DNA from: Saccoglossus kowalevskii
Lineage: Eukaryota > Hemichordata > Enteropneusta > Harrimaniidae
NCBI RefSeq assembly: GCF_000003605.2
Contig: NW_003133361.1
Span: 50,774-114,773, forward strand
Direction: 5' to 3'
Length of the DNA: 64,000 nucleotides
The translations under genes and the position numbers were made by a program. Of the stretch, positions 61,589 through 64,000 are shown piece by piece. Positions within the stretch are counted from its first letter, which is position 1; each line of letters begins with the position of its first letter. Under the pieces are notes generated by a model, which saw nothing but the letters and a program-made list of their open reading frames with translations, was not told the DNA's origin and searched no databases.

Positions 61589-64000
61589 CCAGCTAGTATT
61601 CAGAAAACAACACGCAATTTTCAGCATCTTCAATACAAAGTCACACAACTTTGAAGTGCTTTGCACTTTGCATCATGGGAAAAGGTCAAAGAGATGGCAT
61701 TTACATCAAACAGAAACAGCAGACAAAAAAACTGAAGTTGTAAACTGAAACAAAGCACAGAATAGCAGATGTAACTGCACTTGATATGGCTGATTATTCT
61801 GACCTTGTCTTCCCAGCAACAAAACGTGTTTTTCATCAAATACAAGCACTGAACTTTGAAAGTCACATGATCACCGCCGAATGAAACAGATGTATATTTT
61901 AGATTCTGAGAATTGCTCTGTACACCAGTTTGCCTAAATCTACTTTGCACTTGATGTCTGTTTTATCAAATCACTGACTAATGACTGAGTTTGTGAAACC
62001 AACACAGTGCTTCTTCTATATGTTCATCCCATTTATCAGTACAAGGTGGCTACAAATAATTCAAACTTGACAAAGACCACCGACCAATATATGAACTTAA
62101 AACAAATCCCCTTTCACAGCCCTATTTTAACATTCCTTAAAAATATTTATGTTATTTATCAACTAGGAACAATAACATTTTTTAGCATGACCATTTTGGG
62201 GAAGGTACCAACAATTAATAATGGAGGTCAAAGGGTTACATAGAATATATATTTTCATACAGGGAGTGAGGTAATCTGGGTTCAGTATTTTTCTTTGGAA
62301 CCACATCTAAAAATGATCTGTTTGAATTGTCATCAGTGTGTTATGACTACTATTGTGTTGGATGTGCATAGTATTTAACACTAAGATAAGTAGCCTAGAG
62401 TAGGATTTCTGAATTGTAACACTGCCACCTAACCTATTGTCAATCAAGCTTAGATTACCATGTTATGTTCATTTTGATAGGAATAAAAAATGATGCACAT
62501 ATTTATATTTCAAAATACCTAAACAGACATCAGGATAAATTGAGTAACATGGTACTGTTTGCCAAACTATGGTAATTGGTTGCTGCATGTGTGGTAACTA
62601 TTTACCAATGCATTGTAACTGGTTACCACTTGTAACTAATTGCCAAGGCATTGTCACTGATGAATTACCAAAGCGTGGTTACTGGTTGCCAAGGCTTGGT
62701 CACTGGTTGCCAAAGCATTGCCACTGATGAATTACCAAAGCGTGGTTACTGGTTGCCAAGGCTTGGTCACTGGTTGCCAAGGCATTGCCACTGATGAATT
62801 ACCAAAGCGTGGTCACTGGTTGCCAAGGCGTGGTTACTGGTTGCCAAGGCATGGTCTCTGGTTGCCAAGGCATGGTCACATGTGATCTTCGGATCATTAA
62901 TTTACTGAAAACAGTAAATATATTAGAAATTATGTGAGATAGGGAAAGATGGGGCCAATATTTTTATTTGAAAACAATAGTGCATGTAGTATAATAAATA
63001 ATTGAATTGTAATAGCCTTATAAGAAAAATATCTAATTTATATACAGTTGTTATCTCATTACACTGTTGTGTATGTGACTCATCCCCCATTTTCCCATCT
63101 TTAAATAAAAAAGTAAAATTATATAAATTTTTTAAGTTATAAAAAGTTATTGACTTTTCATTGCATGCAATAAAAAAGTTGGTTGCAGAAAAGTTGTGTA
63201 TTGTAATTTAGGGTAGGGCATGTCTGTGCAATTTCTTTCTTGAAAGTTTATTAATCTCTGCTGTACAGAGTGATAATGAGAAGACATTGTTGTAATATAC
63301 TGAATGGTAATACGCACAGGTTGATGGCTTTGAAGGAGGGGTATACCCAAGAATTATTGTGTATGCAGTTGCTAGTGTAGAGTAGTGGATACATACATAC
63401 TATAAAATTTCTTGGTTAAAAGTGGTTCATTCTTATTGCATATATAAACAGTGAATTGTTTAACTCATACCAGTATACAGTACTTGATGTATTTATAGGT
63501 CTACTTGTACTAAGACTGTATTTTAAGGTAAATTGTCAGTTCTTTTTTCAGGGAAAGACAACCACCAAAATGTTTTCTATCTACATCCTGTTGTATTAGG
63601 TTTACAGGCTTCATGAGATTACATGTAAAAGTTTTCTGTGCTTAAAATTATTGTTGGTAATGTTCATACACTTCTGTAATTGGTTATCAACTTGTCTTGT
63701 GTAATAATTATACATGGTATAACTTTAGGTTTGATTGCTACTACCATGTTATGACAAGAGAAGACAACTCCGCATGGAGTCTACAAGGAAGTCATAAAAA
63801 TATTTGGAATGGAAAAATCAGTTGGTCTTTCAAAATTCATAGTTGCAGGAAGGTGATGTTGACTGGTGGTTTCAGTAGACAGTATGTTTAACATGCATTG
63901 TTTAAAATAAATTCAAATTAAATCGGTCAATAAGAATGTCTATACTGCAGACATGGTTCCAAGTATCGTGACTATGTACTGGGCTATCACACAAATTGTG
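61589..64000. other. Golgin-97 3'UTR and downstream region, no further gene seen
   Basis: Candidate poly(A) signals AATAAA lie at 62482-62487 and 63104-63109. A GGTTGCCAAGGC minisatellite lies at about 62570-62880. Short open frames here show no recognisable protein. Confidence 0.5.
62570..62880. repeat. Minisatellite of GGTTGCCAAGGC-type units downstream of golgin-97
   Basis: About a dozen units of 20-25 bp (GGTTGCCAAGGCATGGTCACT and variants; also CACTGATGAATTACCAAAGC), with a higher-order repeat of about 70-90 bp between 62650 and 62810. Probably in the 3'UTR or just beyond it. Confidence 0.9.

Overview
The window is AT-rich eukaryotic DNA from an invertebrate animal. Genes are cut into many short exons with GT-AG introns of about 0.1 to 4 kb, and introns and flanks carry minisatellites, small palindromic transposon relics and LINE fragments. 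The protein matches are animal-wide families, so the species cannot be fixed from the sequence; a non-vertebrate deuterostome or a lophotrochozoan would fit. There are no bacterial features, no CRISPR array and no intact tRNA or rRNA gene.

Three host genes were assembled by checking that reading frame and intron phase agree at every junction. (1) 206-28707, + strand: the 3' part (34 exons, 2423 codons in view) of one large centrosomal/Golgi coiled-coil gene of the CDK5RAP2/myomegalin (PDE4DIP)/centrosomin family. The N-terminal CM1 part lies left of the window, and the C-terminal CM2-like end is complete. (2) 34139-35077, - strand: an FKBPL-type co-chaperone (degenerate FKBP-like domain plus TPRs), coding in one exon with a 5'UTR splice acceptor at 35196/35197. 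(3) 37887-61588, + strand: a complete golgin-97 (GOLGA1) gene, 19 coding exons and 860 codons, with the conserved N-terminal vesicle-capture motif and a C-terminal GRIP domain. Genes 1 and 2 converge; genes 2 and 3 diverge.

The space between genes 1 and 2 holds a probable 3'UTR with internal duplications, a GCTGCAGTTGACA-type degenerate repeat, a short palindromic element and a diverged satellite-like repeat. The space between genes 2 and 3 holds a promoter-like region near 35.4-35.6 kb and two 3'-end LINE fragments. Large minisatellites sit in introns (6.7-7.9, 16.6-16.9, 47.2-48.35, 54.6-54.7, 59.2-59.7 kb) and beyond golgin-97 (62.6-62.9 kb). At least six small inverted-repeat elements with TACTGTA-like ends fall into three families, and there are other palindromic elements at 27.1, 32.2, 53.8-54.2 and 55.7-56.7 kb.

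The most striking observation is the golgin-97 intron array at 47.2-48.35 kb. Its 24-bp unit contains CCTTATATGG, a perfect CArg/SRF-type (CC[A/T]6GG) site, repeated about 35 times. Others are a set of exactly 96-nt phase 0-0 coiled-coil exons in both large genes, a possible alternative first exon inside the CDK5RAP2-like gene, and a tandem repeat that runs into a golgin-97 splice acceptor.
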